Positions 16,001 through 22,105 of a stretch of DNA of 22,105 nucleotides are shown here, piece after piece. The stretch is from JAFMKE01 sp047621945. Its GTDB lineage: Bacteria > Bacteroidota > Bacteroidia > Chitinophagales > UBA8649. The stretch is taken from NCBI GenBank assembly GCA_047621945.1, contig JBLHMK010000028.1, forward strand, positions 1 to 22,105. The letters are read 5' to 3'. The notes below the pieces were generated by a model, which did no database searches, was not told where the DNA came from, and saw nothing but the letters and a program-made list of their open reading frames with translations. The position numbers were made by a program, and so were the translations under genes. The first letter of the stretch is position 1; each line of letters begins with the position of its first letter.

Positions 16001-18929
16001 GGTTCGATATAGAGTTCGTGAAATTTGTTGTGGATGGTCAATTCCAGTTTATGATACCATAAGAGTCATCGACGAGCCTATCATTTATCAAGTACAAGGC
16101 GGCGGCGGTTATTGCCAAGGTTCATTAGGAGCTCTTGTAAGCTTGAGCGGCTCTCAAGCTGGAGTAAGTTACCAATTGTTATTAAACGGACAACCGGTTG
16201 ATACCATTATTGGTACAGGTGCTCCATTAAGTTTTGCACCTCAAACAACTCCTGGAAATTATACGGTATTTGCTGAAAGCATCGGAGCTTGTAATAACAT
16301 CATGCAAGGGAATGTCAATGTATTTATCCATCCAAATCCTAATGATCAAGATTTGCTTGGTGACCCATTCATTTGTAGCGCGGGAATTAATACAACAACA
16401 AGCTTAGTACTAGATGATAGTGAAATCGGAGTTAACTATCAGTTGATTTTAAATGATACGGTTCCTTTAGGAGTGCCAATTACGGGTACTGGTTTTGGTA
16501 TCTCATTTGGAAATCAACCTTTCAATGGTGATTATACCGTGCTAGCAACGAATAATACTACGGGCTGTTTTAGATACTTAACAGATACTGTTACGGTTCA
16601 ATTACTCAATGGTCCTAATCCATATTTAGTACAAGGTGGAGGAAGTTTCTGTGCCGGTACTCAAGGAGTAAATATTGATTTGAATAATTCAGATGCTAAT
16701 GTGAGCTATCAATTGGTTTGGAACTATACAGTGCCAATTGGCAGTCCGCTAACGGGTAATGGAAGTGCATTAAGTTTTGGTAATCATAGTTTAGAAGGAT
16801 CTTACACAATTATTGCTACAGATAATTTAGCTTGTGAAAGTACAATGACTGACACCTTAGGTGTAGATGAGTTGAATCCTCCAACCTTCCAAACGGTAAT
16901 TGTAGACCAATTGGATTGTTTCGGTGATTCAACCGCTTCAATAACAGTGAGTGCAACTTCTTTTAATGGTAGCTTATCTTATATATTAAATACGGATACA
17001 AATTCAACTGGTGTATTTGCTAATTTGCCAGCTGGCAACTATTTGTTAACGATTGAAGATGATAGTTTGTGTGCGGATATTTATCCAGTAACACCTATTA
17101 ATATTATTGAACCTGCGCAATTGGTTATAGGCTTAGAAGCTATAGCTGATGTCTTATGCTTTGGAGCAAATCAAGGAGCAATAGGAGTGAATGTAAATGG
17201 AGGTAATCCTTTATATAATTATAGTTGGACAAGCAGTAACGCAGGCTTTAGTTCAAATAATGAAGATATCTCTAACCTAGAAGGTGGTGATTATTATTTA
17301 GCTGTTACTGATCAAAAAGGATGTTTGGCTTCTGATACCTTTACAGTTAATGCACCAAGTATTGCATTATCAGGAGTAATCAATACCGTTGATATCTTGT
17401 GTAGTGGAGTAAGTACCGGAGAAGCAAGTATTGTTGCTAGTGGTGGAACCTCACCGTATACATACTTATGGCATACAAATGATACGGCTCAGACTATTAC
17501 TGGTTTGAATCCTGGAATTGTTAGCGTAACTATTACAGATGCTAATGGATGCTCTACTTATGTTTCTGATACCGTTATAGGTCCATCGACTCCATTAACT
17601 ATCAATTTATTGAAGTTGTTTGATGTAACTTGTTTTGGAGGAAGTGACGGAGAAATTCAAACTTTTGTAACAGGCGGAACACCTCCTTACGATGTTGTTT
17701 GGGCTCCTTCAGGGGATACCACTTTGGTAATTACAAATATTCCTATTGGTACTTACACGATGACAGCTACTGATGCGAATGGGTGTATTGCTGTTCGAGT
17801 ATTTTCGGTTGCGCAACCTACAGAGTTGCAAATTGCTATTGCTCCAACTCAGCCAGATTGTCCTGGTGAGCAAACAGGGTTGGCCTCAGTAGGGGTTAAT
17901 GGAGGTACAGCTCCTTACAATTATGTTTGGAATACAACGCCTAATCAATTTGGAATACTTGCTACTCAGTTATTCGGAGATCAATGGTACAGTGTTACGG
18001 TTACCGATCTTAATGCTTGTGTTAAAGTAGATTCTGTATTTATACAAAATCCAGATACGATGGAAGTGACGGTTCAACCAGGAAACACAAGTTGTATTAG
18101 TGGAAATGATGGCTATGCTTACATAGCCCTTACTGGTGGATCTGCTCCTTTTAGTTATGAACTGAATGGAAACTATCAAACGGATAGTGCGTTTAATAAC
18201 TTAAGTCCAGGTGACTATCTCATTGTAGTAGAAGATAATAAAGGGTGTGTAGCTAATACGCAGTTTACGATTACACCAACTACTAGCTTAGACGTTTTAC
18301 TTTATGGATCAAGTCTTTCTGATTTTAATATTCTAGATGAATTAATTGTGGTTAGTGGAGAGCCTATTCAATTGGACGCTGAATTACAAAATAATACGAC
18401 AAGCTCACAAGTAATAGAGTATGTTTGGTACCCAGCTAGTGATGTTGATGTTAGTAATTGTACTCTTGATTCTTTATGTGAGAACCCTACTATGGCGCTT
18501 ACTCAAAATGTACAAGTTGTTGTTGAGGTTATTGAGTTAGTTAATGGAGTAGGTTGCTCAGCTTTTGATACTTTAGACATAACGGTTAGAACTGATTTTC
18601 CTGTTTTCTTCCCTACGGCGTTTACCCCATTTTCAGATGACTTCAAAATAGATTGTTTGAATGATTACTTTGAAATAAATGTTGCGGGTGCATCTAATTT
18701 AGATGTGAAGATATTTAACAGATGGGGTGAGGTTGTATTTGAAAACCCTAAGCAAAGCAATGGGCCAGGCAATCCGAATCAATTGGATTGTACGAACCCT
18801 AGAAATGCATGGGATGGAACCTTTAATGGGGCTCCAGTTCCAATGGGCGCATACATCTATCAAGTTGTTGCAACTTATTTCAATGGAGAGGAAGAAACCT
18901 TCAGCGGAACAGTTACCATTTTAAGATAA
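13071..18929 (+). CDS. Giant modular surface adhesin with SprB-like repeats and T9SS type B sorting domain, 1952 aa
   Basis: After a signal peptide (1-19) come a Cys-rich N-terminal domain (20-170) with several Cys pairs, and two Ig/PKD-like modules (about 171-375). A beta-helix segment follows (about 381-540: YVATTGTND, NPYQTLAYAISQL, IYGNNDDGFTLQDLSI). Next is a Gly/Asn/Ser-rich tract (541-800) holding Cys-containing inserts and short beta-helix-like pieces. Beta-rich modules then lead to three copies of an unassigned repeat of about 90 residues (1006-1268) and six SprB-like repeats (1279-1736) built on C-x-G-x(3)-G and a G-G-x-x-P-Y core. The last 109 residues (1844-1952) are the CHU_C/T9SS type B sorting domain, with KIFNRWGEVVFE and WDGTFNGAPVPMGAYIYQV. 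Type B domains direct secretion and often attachment to the cell surface. SprB itself is the mobile gliding adhesin of Flavobacterium, so a role in adhesion or gliding is likely but not proven. A terminator follows directly. Confidence 0.92.
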   Translation: MKKIYLALLLSILTSFSFAQLVNYEVEIIAVERTNYGDCTACGSPDPTWIIDLNDNAGPGTSTVGIHVSGNATTFTTVNFPVANRINSSASNFVLALDAWEDNCNGDVFNFNSYNFFNCFPSVFGDSRRCTSSNVASVNFRTFAPCTWHSGVSSFCGDYRFTYRFRWSFNEAPAIAVQPSPIDNNLCLGTPLTLTASTTVDANGWPTGSNYQWQVSSVTDCASATSGSWSNVGGANAASFTAPQTPGTRLYRVLITANCSSNFVSNTVASNCVRVSYNPYGVPGDLPPDIQSGICGSVVLPGSTHPLSALLPPAVGAANGVTFSWTTTGGTFSQATGPTTNWTAPTTAGNYIVTLTYNDACGQNDATSTCVVDVGSPNCDFAYVATTGTNDVFAGGPDNPYQTLAYAISQLSGRKYIRMAGGVYNESSIIELENDLVIEGAYQFTAGIWTKTTSQSTDLVLSGFQNSGVTGSSSVEHRVGIYGNNDDGFTLQDLSITTTNVSGTTPNSRGRSNYAVLLINGCENYDIVRCEVNSGNASRGLNGTTPASSGGGLGGSGLGSGGNGANGNGNPGGGSTGDIGNNAAFSAAIHPPYVNPPTVTGFGGAGGAGTDNCGGGSGGCPFSSNGCNGSNGNSGVNGASGRSWQVGDKPVATIPNAAYFVPAGQAGSGQNGGGGGQGAGGNGSRGGRVACINCDGFNGGAGGNGGRGGRGGSGGSGSGGSFAIFTDNSNVGANINNVLLNIPVSESAGGTGANGSSGLGGSNGGGGNCNSCVNGSRCSGTGGQGGNGGGGGRGRDGADGVNAHLVVDGVSSNPSTSIPSFPIVSVNYNNAKACIYSELSLSKDGPNSWTLPLPFVNDLSDSPAPLVTSSYSNGDNDVLVYSTTPGQIVNIQVGGSIFNGYLRIADDVRALPALTVLPSNINCINSTVNMSASSWGTEVEYDWRIYQGTDVDNPSLSPSTLSAPSFNLNGLPSGLYTVRYRVREICCGWSIPVYDTIRVIDEPIIYQVQGGGGYCQGSLGALVSLSGSQAGVSYQLLLNGQPVDTIIGTGAPLSFAPQTTPGNYTVFAESIGACNNIMQGNVNVFIHPNPNDQDLLGDPFICSAGINTTTSLVLDDSEIGVNYQLILNDTVPLGVPITGTGFGISFGNQPFNGDYTVLATNNTTGCFRYLTDTVTVQLLNGPNPYLVQGGGSFCAGTQGVNIDLNNSDANVSYQLVWNYTVPIGSPLTGNGSALSFGNHSLEGSYTIIATDNLACESTMTDTLGVDELNPPTFQTVIVDQLDCFGDSTASITVSATSFNGSLSYILNTDTNSTGVFANLPAGNYLLTIEDDSLCADIYPVTPINIIEPAQLVIGLEAIADVLCFGANQGAIGVNVNGGNPLYNYSWTSSNAGFSSNNEDISNLEGGDYYLAVTDQKGCLASDTFTVNAPSIALSGVINTVDILCSGVSTGEASIVASGGTSPYTYLWHTNDTAQTITGLNPGIVSVTITDANGCSTYVSDTVIGPSTPLTINLLKLFDVTCFGGSDGEIQTFVTGGTPPYDVVWAPSGDTTLVITNIPIGTYTMTATDANGCIAVRVFSVAQPTELQIAIAPTQPDCPGEQTGLASVGVNGGTAPYNYVWNTTPNQFGILATQLFGDQWYSVTVTDLNACVKVDSVFIQNPDTMEVTVQPGNTSCISGNDGYAYIALTGGSAPFSYELNGNYQTDSAFNNLSPGDYLIVVEDNKGCVANTQFTITPTTSLDVLLYGSSLSDFNILDELIVVSGEPIQLDAELQNNTTSSQVIEYVWYPASDVDVSNCTLDSLCENPTMALTQNVQVVVEVIELVNGVGCSAFDTLDITVRTDFPVFFPTAFTPFSDDFKIDCLNDYFEINVAGASNLDVKIFNRWGEVVFENPKQSNGPGNPNQLDCTNPRNAWDGTFNGAPVPMGAYIYQVVATYFNGEEETFSGTVTILR
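14691..15470 (+). repeat. Glycine-rich low-complexity coding tract of the adhesin
   Basis: This stretch encodes residues 541-800, dominated by G-G-x and G-x-G triplets such as GGAGGNGGRGGRGGSGGSGS. It is interrupted by beta-helix-like segments (SFAIFTDNSNVGANINNVLL) and Cys-containing loops (CINCDG, CNSCVNGSRC). At the DNA level it is rich in GGTGG and GGAGG. It produces long false reading frames on both strands. Confidence 0.85.
16086..16875 (+). repeat. Three tandem copies of an unassigned repeat of about 90 residues in the adhesin
   Basis: The copies start near 16086 (YQVQGGGGYCQGSLGA), 16341 (NDQDLLGDPFICSAG) and 16623 (YLVQGGGSFCAGTQG). Each continues with GV/NV-S/N-YQL followed by two short strands, a GTG or GNG turn before LSFG or ISFG, and then YTV/YTI and a second Cys. 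The DNA copies are diverged, so the duplication is old. Confidence 0.7.
16905..18278 (+). repeat. Six SprB-like repeats in the adhesin
   Basis: The units open with DCFGDSTASI, LCFGANQGAI, LCSGVSTGEA, TCFGGSDGEI, DCPGEQTGLA and SCISGNDGYA. Most carry a GGTxPYxYxW-type core and close with a YxxxVTDxxGC element, about 75-80 residues per unit. This matches the SprB repeat family of Bacteroidota adhesins. Confidence 0.85.
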
Positions 18930-18933
18930 ATTC

Positions 18934-18962
18934 AAGTCCCGATTCTTCGGGACTTTATTTTT
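18934..18962 (+). terminator. Intrinsic terminator after the adhesin gene
   Basis: AAGTCCCGA (18934-18942) pairs perfectly with TCGGGACTT (18947-18955) across a 4-base loop and is followed by TATTTTTA. It starts 5 bases after the adhesin stop. Confidence 0.9.
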
Positions 18963-19041
18963 ACATGGAAGAAGCCGAATCAAATAGCGGAGCAATAATC
19001 ATTTCCCTTATCCATCATTCGTAGTAAGGAGATAGCCAGCT

Positions 19042-19087
19042 ATACCTGCTTAGCGGTCGCAAAGCTTATGCTAAGGATAGCAGGTAT
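19042..19087. repeat. Imperfect palindrome or structured element in the adhesin-valS gap
   Basis: ATACCTGCT (19042-19050) pairs with AGCAGGTAT (19079-19087). Inside it, TAGC (19051-19054) pairs with GCTA (19070-19073), leaving a bulge of 5 bases (19074-19078) and a 15-base loop. The stem is 13 bp in total and a T run (19095-19100) follows shortly after. It could be a dispersed extragenic palindrome, a small structured RNA or a second terminator. It carries no reading frame. Confidence 0.6.
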
Positions 19088-19153
19088 TCAACTATTTTTT
19101 CCTTGTTTCAATTGAAAGATGTTTAAAGGTCAATAAATGTTCCTTTCGAATTT

Positions 19154-19190
19154 ATTAGCCAAGGCAAATTAATTACCTTTATTGGCTAAT
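19154..19190 (+). promoter_or_regulatory. Inverted repeat around the valS -7 element
   Basis: ATTAGCCAA (19154-19162) and TTGGCTAAT (19182-19190) are perfect 9-base inverted arms 19 bases apart. The intervening bases end in TACCTTTA (19174-19181), one base from the -7 consensus TAnnTTTG, and the valS ATG follows 10 bases after the right arm. The arrangement could be an operator for a dimeric regulator. It does not resemble a T-box leader. Confidence 0.45.
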
Positions 19191-19199
19191 TGAATTCCC

Positions 19200-21860
19200 A
19201 TGAGTAAAAAAGCATATAATCCTGCCGAAATTGAAGGTAAATGGTATCAGTATTGGATGGATAATAAGATTTTCCGTTCGGTACCAGATGATCGCGAACC
19301 GTATACTATTGTTATTCCTCCTCCTAATGTAACTGGGATTCTTCACATGGGGCATATTTTGAATAATACCATTCAGGATATCTTAATCAGAAGAGCTAGA
19401 ATGCTAGGCAAAAATGCCTGCTGGGTGCCAGGTACAGACCACGCAGCTATTGCTACTGAATCTAAAGTAGTAAACAAGCTTAGAGAAGAAGGAATTCACA
19501 AAGGAGATATTGGAAGAGAAGAATTTCTTAAGCATTGCTTTGAATGGAAAGACAAGTATGGAGGAATTATTATTTCTCAGCTAAAGAAAATGGGCGCGTC
19601 ATGCGATTGGGATAGAGAGCGCTTTACTATGGAGCCCTCTTTAAATAGCGCGGTTACCGAAATTTTTAATGTTTGGTTCGAAAAAGGATACATCTACCGA
19701 GATTGGAAGATTGTAAACTGGGATCCAAAAGCGCAAACTACTTTAAGTAATGAGGAAGTAATTAGAAAAGATGTACAATCTAACTTATACTATGTAAAGT
19801 ATAATTTATCAGATAGCGATGACTTTGTAACTATTGCAACAACAAGACCTGAAACCATCATGGGAGACACCGCAATTTGTGTGCATCCTGATGACGAACG
19901 CTTTAAACACTTGCACGGTAAGAAAGTGATTGTTCCTATGGTTGACAGAGAAGTGCCAATTATCTGTGATGACTACATTGACATGGAGTTTGGAACGGGA
20001 ATGCTAAAGCTTACTCCTGCACATGATATCAATGATTATGAAATTGGTCAACGTCATAACTTAGAAACCATCGATGTGTTTAATGCAGATGGTACAATTA
20101 GTGAAGCTGGGCAAGTTTTCGTTGGAGAAGATAGATTCATTGTAAGAAAAAAAGTGGCCAAGCTACTTGAAGAGAAAGGACACTTAATTAAGACCGAACA
20201 AATGACGAATAATGTTGGTTATTCGGAGCGAAACGCGGATACCGTTGTTGAGCCTCGCTTAAGTTTACAATGGTTTGTTAATATGAAAGAAATCGTTACT
20301 CCTGCTTTAGAGCATGTAATGAATGATGACATTAAAATTATGCCTCCAAAGTTTAAAAATGTTTACAAGCATTGGTTAGATAATATCAGAGATTGGCCTA
20401 TTTCAAGACAATTATGGTGGGGACATAGAATTCCAGTTTGGTATTGGGGTGAAGAATTTGTAGTAGCTAAAAATGCTGATGAAGCACTAGCTAAGGCAAA
20501 AGAAAAGTTTAATCAGCCTCAGCTCCAAATTACTGATTTGAAACAAGAAGAAGATGTATTAGACACTTGGTTCTCCTCTATGCTATGGCCGATATCCGTG
20601 TTTGATGGATTTGGTGCAGACAAAACGGAGTTTAATTATTATTACCCAACTAATGTATTGGTTACAGGTTGGGATATCATATTCTTCTGGGTTGCCCGTA
20701 TGGTTTTTGGAGCTTACGAATTCACGCCTAACTTTCCAATGGAAGATGGCTCCAAAAGACCTCTAGATAAACAAAAGCCATTTGAAGATGTCTATTTCAC
20801 CGGAATGGTAAGAGACGGTCAACGAAGAAAAATGTCTAAATCTTTAGGTAATTCTCCCGACCCACTTAAGCTTATAGATGACTATGGAGCAGATGGGGTA
20901 CGTTTTGGAATGATGAGCGTAAGCGCAGCAGGTAATGATCTTCTTTTTGATGAAAAGTTATGTGATCAAGGAAAGAAATTCTCAAATAAAATTTGGAATG
21001 CCTACGGTTTGCTGAAAATGTGGGAAGAAAATATAGAATCGAAACCCAACGATAATGCAAGTACATTCGCATGGTTTGAAAGTAAATTAAGTAAGACGAT
21101 CACTGACGTGAATCAATCTTTAGAGGCGTATCGAATTTCTGAAGCCTTGTTAAACTTATACAACTTTGTTTGGAATGACTTCTTTAGTACATATTTGGAG
21201 TATGCTAAACCAAACTTCGGCGAAGCTCAGGATAAAGAAACTTTAGAAAAAACATTAGAATATTTTGAGCAAGTTTTAGAATTGCTGCATCCTTTCATGC
21301 CTTTTATTACCGAAGAAATTTGGCAAACGATGGCAGATAGAAAAGCAGGTGACTCCATTAACTTAAGTACTTGGCCTAAAGCCAAAAAAATTGATGAAGA
21401 AGCCTTAAAGAAAGGGGAGTACTCAAAAGAAATAATTTCAGCTATTCGCGATATCAGAATGAAAGCTCAAGTTAAAAATGCAGAGAAGTTAAATGCTTTT
21501 GTGCTCTCGGACAATGCTTCAGTATACGAAGATTTTCTAGGTAAGATTAAGAAATTGGGCGGTTTAGAGTCTTTGCAGGCTGTAGATGCTGAACTTTCAG
21601 GAGCTCAGAGTTTTATCGTGAAAGGCCAACAGTTTTTTATTGAGTTGGATCAAGAAATTGATGTAGACGCGAAACGAATAGAACTAGAAGAAGAATTGAA
21701 ATATACTAAGGGATTCTTAATCTCTGTTCAAAAGAAACTGAGCAACGAACGTTTTGCAGCTGGAGCACCAGAAAAGGTAGTTGCCATGGAACAACAAAAG
21801 CAAGCGGATGCTGAAGCTAAAATTAAGCTCTTAGAAGAAAGTTTAGCTAATTTACAATAG
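19200..21860 (+). CDS. valS: Valine--tRNA ligase, 886 aa
   Basis: This cytoplasmic class I synthetase charges tRNA-Val with valine. It has the HIGH-type ATP motif as HMGH (49-52, within PPNVTGILHMGH) and the KMSKS loop (544-548). The editing (CP1) domain lies between them, including TTRPETIMGDTAICVHP and GTGMLKLTPAHDINDYEIG. DNIRDWPISRQLWWGHRIPVWYW and DTWFSSMLWPISV mark the catalytic core. The family's C-terminal coiled-coil arm is present (about 815-886, rich in Lys/Glu/Leu). The length of 886 agrees with bacterial ValRS of the Bacteroidota type. The start MSKKAYNPAEIE is supported by the family's usual N-terminus. It is transcribed alone from a promoter-like region with an inverted repeat, and is followed by the decayed iron-sulfur gene. 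Confidence 0.98.
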   Translation: MSKKAYNPAEIEGKWYQYWMDNKIFRSVPDDREPYTIVIPPPNVTGILHMGHILNNTIQDILIRRARMLGKNACWVPGTDHAAIATESKVVNKLREEGIHKGDIGREEFLKHCFEWKDKYGGIIISQLKKMGASCDWDRERFTMEPSLNSAVTEIFNVWFEKGYIYRDWKIVNWDPKAQTTLSNEEVIRKDVQSNLYYVKYNLSDSDDFVTIATTRPETIMGDTAICVHPDDERFKHLHGKKVIVPMVDREVPIICDDYIDMEFGTGMLKLTPAHDINDYEIGQRHNLETIDVFNADGTISEAGQVFVGEDRFIVRKKVAKLLEEKGHLIKTEQMTNNVGYSERNADTVVEPRLSLQWFVNMKEIVTPALEHVMNDDIKIMPPKFKNVYKHWLDNIRDWPISRQLWWGHRIPVWYWGEEFVVAKNADEALAKAKEKFNQPQLQITDLKQEEDVLDTWFSSMLWPISVFDGFGADKTEFNYYYPTNVLVTGWDIIFFWVARMVFGAYEFTPNFPMEDGSKRPLDKQKPFEDVYFTGMVRDGQRRKMSKSLGNSPDPLKLIDDYGADGVRFGMMSVSAAGNDLLFDEKLCDQGKKFSNKIWNAYGLLKMWEENIESKPNDNASTFAWFESKLSKTITDVNQSLEAYRISEALLNLYNFVWNDFFSTYLEYAKPNFGEAQDKETLEKTLEYFEQVLELLHPFMPFITEEIWQTMADRKAGDSINLSTWPKAKKIDEEALKKGEYSKEIISAIRDIRMKAQVKNAEKLNAFVLSDNASVYEDFLGKIKKLGGLESLQAVDAELSGAQSFIVKGQQFFIELDQEIDVDAKRIELEEELKYTKGFLISVQKKLSNERFAAGAPEKVVAMEQQKQADAEAKIKLLEESLANLQ

Positions 21861-21923
21861 CTAGCTAGCTCTTTGTCTAACCGGTTTCTAATTGCTGTTG
21901 AGGATATTGTAATTAGATAGTAA

Positions 21924-22105
21924 TCACTTGTTTCTACTGGAGAGTTAGTCGTAATATAGAAACCAAAGAAATGCCAGCATGCAGGAGTGTGTGCAGCAAA
22001 CTGGCCTCAAGTTTATGATCCTAAGTCAAAACCTTGGATAAAAGCAGAGAGTGCGACTACTAAAGAACTCAAGAATCAAATTAATAAATGTCCATCAGGA
22101 GCGCT
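21924..22105 (+). pseudogene. Broken YjdI-like (4Fe-4S) mono-cluster protein gene, cut by the right edge
   Basis: The frame after a TAA at 21921-21923 reads SLVSTGELVVI, then TAG (21957-21959), then KPKKCQHAGVCAANWPQVYD, PKSKPWIKAES and INKCPSGA to the edge. This matches the divergent mono-cluster ferredoxin family (Fer4_19; E. coli YjdI), whose members usually read NGE-x-x-V-x-W-K-P-x-x-C-x-H. The TAG therefore falls where the family has Trp, one base from TGG. The cluster cysteines in KC, GVC and KC are kept. No ATG lies in this frame, and the ATG at 21971 is in another frame and stops after 15 codons. The gene therefore looks disabled at its start, though its body has few other changes. 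The C-terminus is outside the window, so further lesions or a fused domain cannot be judged. Confidence 0.75.

Noticed and set aside
13071..18929. CRISPR or phage-like repeat array within the repetitive stretch
   Set aside because: The repeats are protein-level, diverged in DNA and lie in one uninterrupted reading frame; there are no regular identical repeats with unique spacers.
18930..19199. tRNA or T-box leader upstream of valS
   Set aside because: No cloverleaf arms, TTCGA-type T-loop or T-box specifier layout could be found; T-boxes are also not typical of Bacteroidota.
20872..21072. 66-codon minus-strand frame inside valS
   Set aside because: It is antisense to a highly conserved synthetase region and has no promoter or recognisable domain.
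21971..22018. ATG at 21971 as a small gene start
   Set aside because: It is out of frame with the iron-sulfur domain and stops after 15 codons.

Overview
The window looks like chromosome of a low-GC marine-type Bacteroidota, most likely order Flavobacteriales. The grounds are three proteins with type IX secretion system (T9SS) C-terminal sorting domains, SprB-like repeats, an OmpA-family protein with thrombospondin type 3 repeats, and several upstream sequences matching the Bacteroidota -7 promoter element TAnnTTTG. No species can be named from the sequence alone.

Layout. Positions 1-546 (minus) hold the broken 5' part of an unknown gene and a small DUF5808-like protein. A zinc-dependent AstE/aspartoacylase-family gene follows (647-1555, plus). 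A minus-strand block then carries a T9SS-exported arylsulfotransferase-like protein, a decayed msrB, and a T9SS-exported alpha/beta hydrolase with PKD-like modules. Next come a small MORN-like secreted protein (plus), a strong terminator, a decayed small membrane-protein gene, a secreted PI-PLC/GDPD-like phosphodiesterase (minus), an OmpA/Pal-like protein (minus), and the overlapping pair folK and deoxynucleoside kinase (minus). On the plus strand there follow sppA, a small lipocalin-like secreted protein, a 1952-residue T9SS type B surface protein, and valS. The right edge holds a broken YjdI-like iron-sulfur gene that runs out of the window.

Housekeeping functions (folate synthesis, nucleoside salvage, valine tRNA charging, membrane peptide clearance) are interleaved with cell-envelope and exported proteins. 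The exported proteins probably leave by Sec and, for three of them, then by T9SS to the cell surface or medium. No T9SS machinery genes, tRNA, rRNA, CRISPR array, transposase or phage genes are visible.

The most notable features are the giant modular adhesin (beta-helix, polyglycine-rich tract, three copies of an unassigned repeat, six SprB-like repeats, CHU_C sorting domain) and a series of decayed genes. Three of the decayed genes can be read through stop codons at recognisable positions: TGA at a conserved MsrB Cys, TAA at the MsrB Tyr before the catalytic Cys, and TAG at the conserved Trp of the iron-sulfur protein. I did not find a convincing new multi-gene system; the candidates for novelty are the adhesin modules and some structured intergenic sequences.
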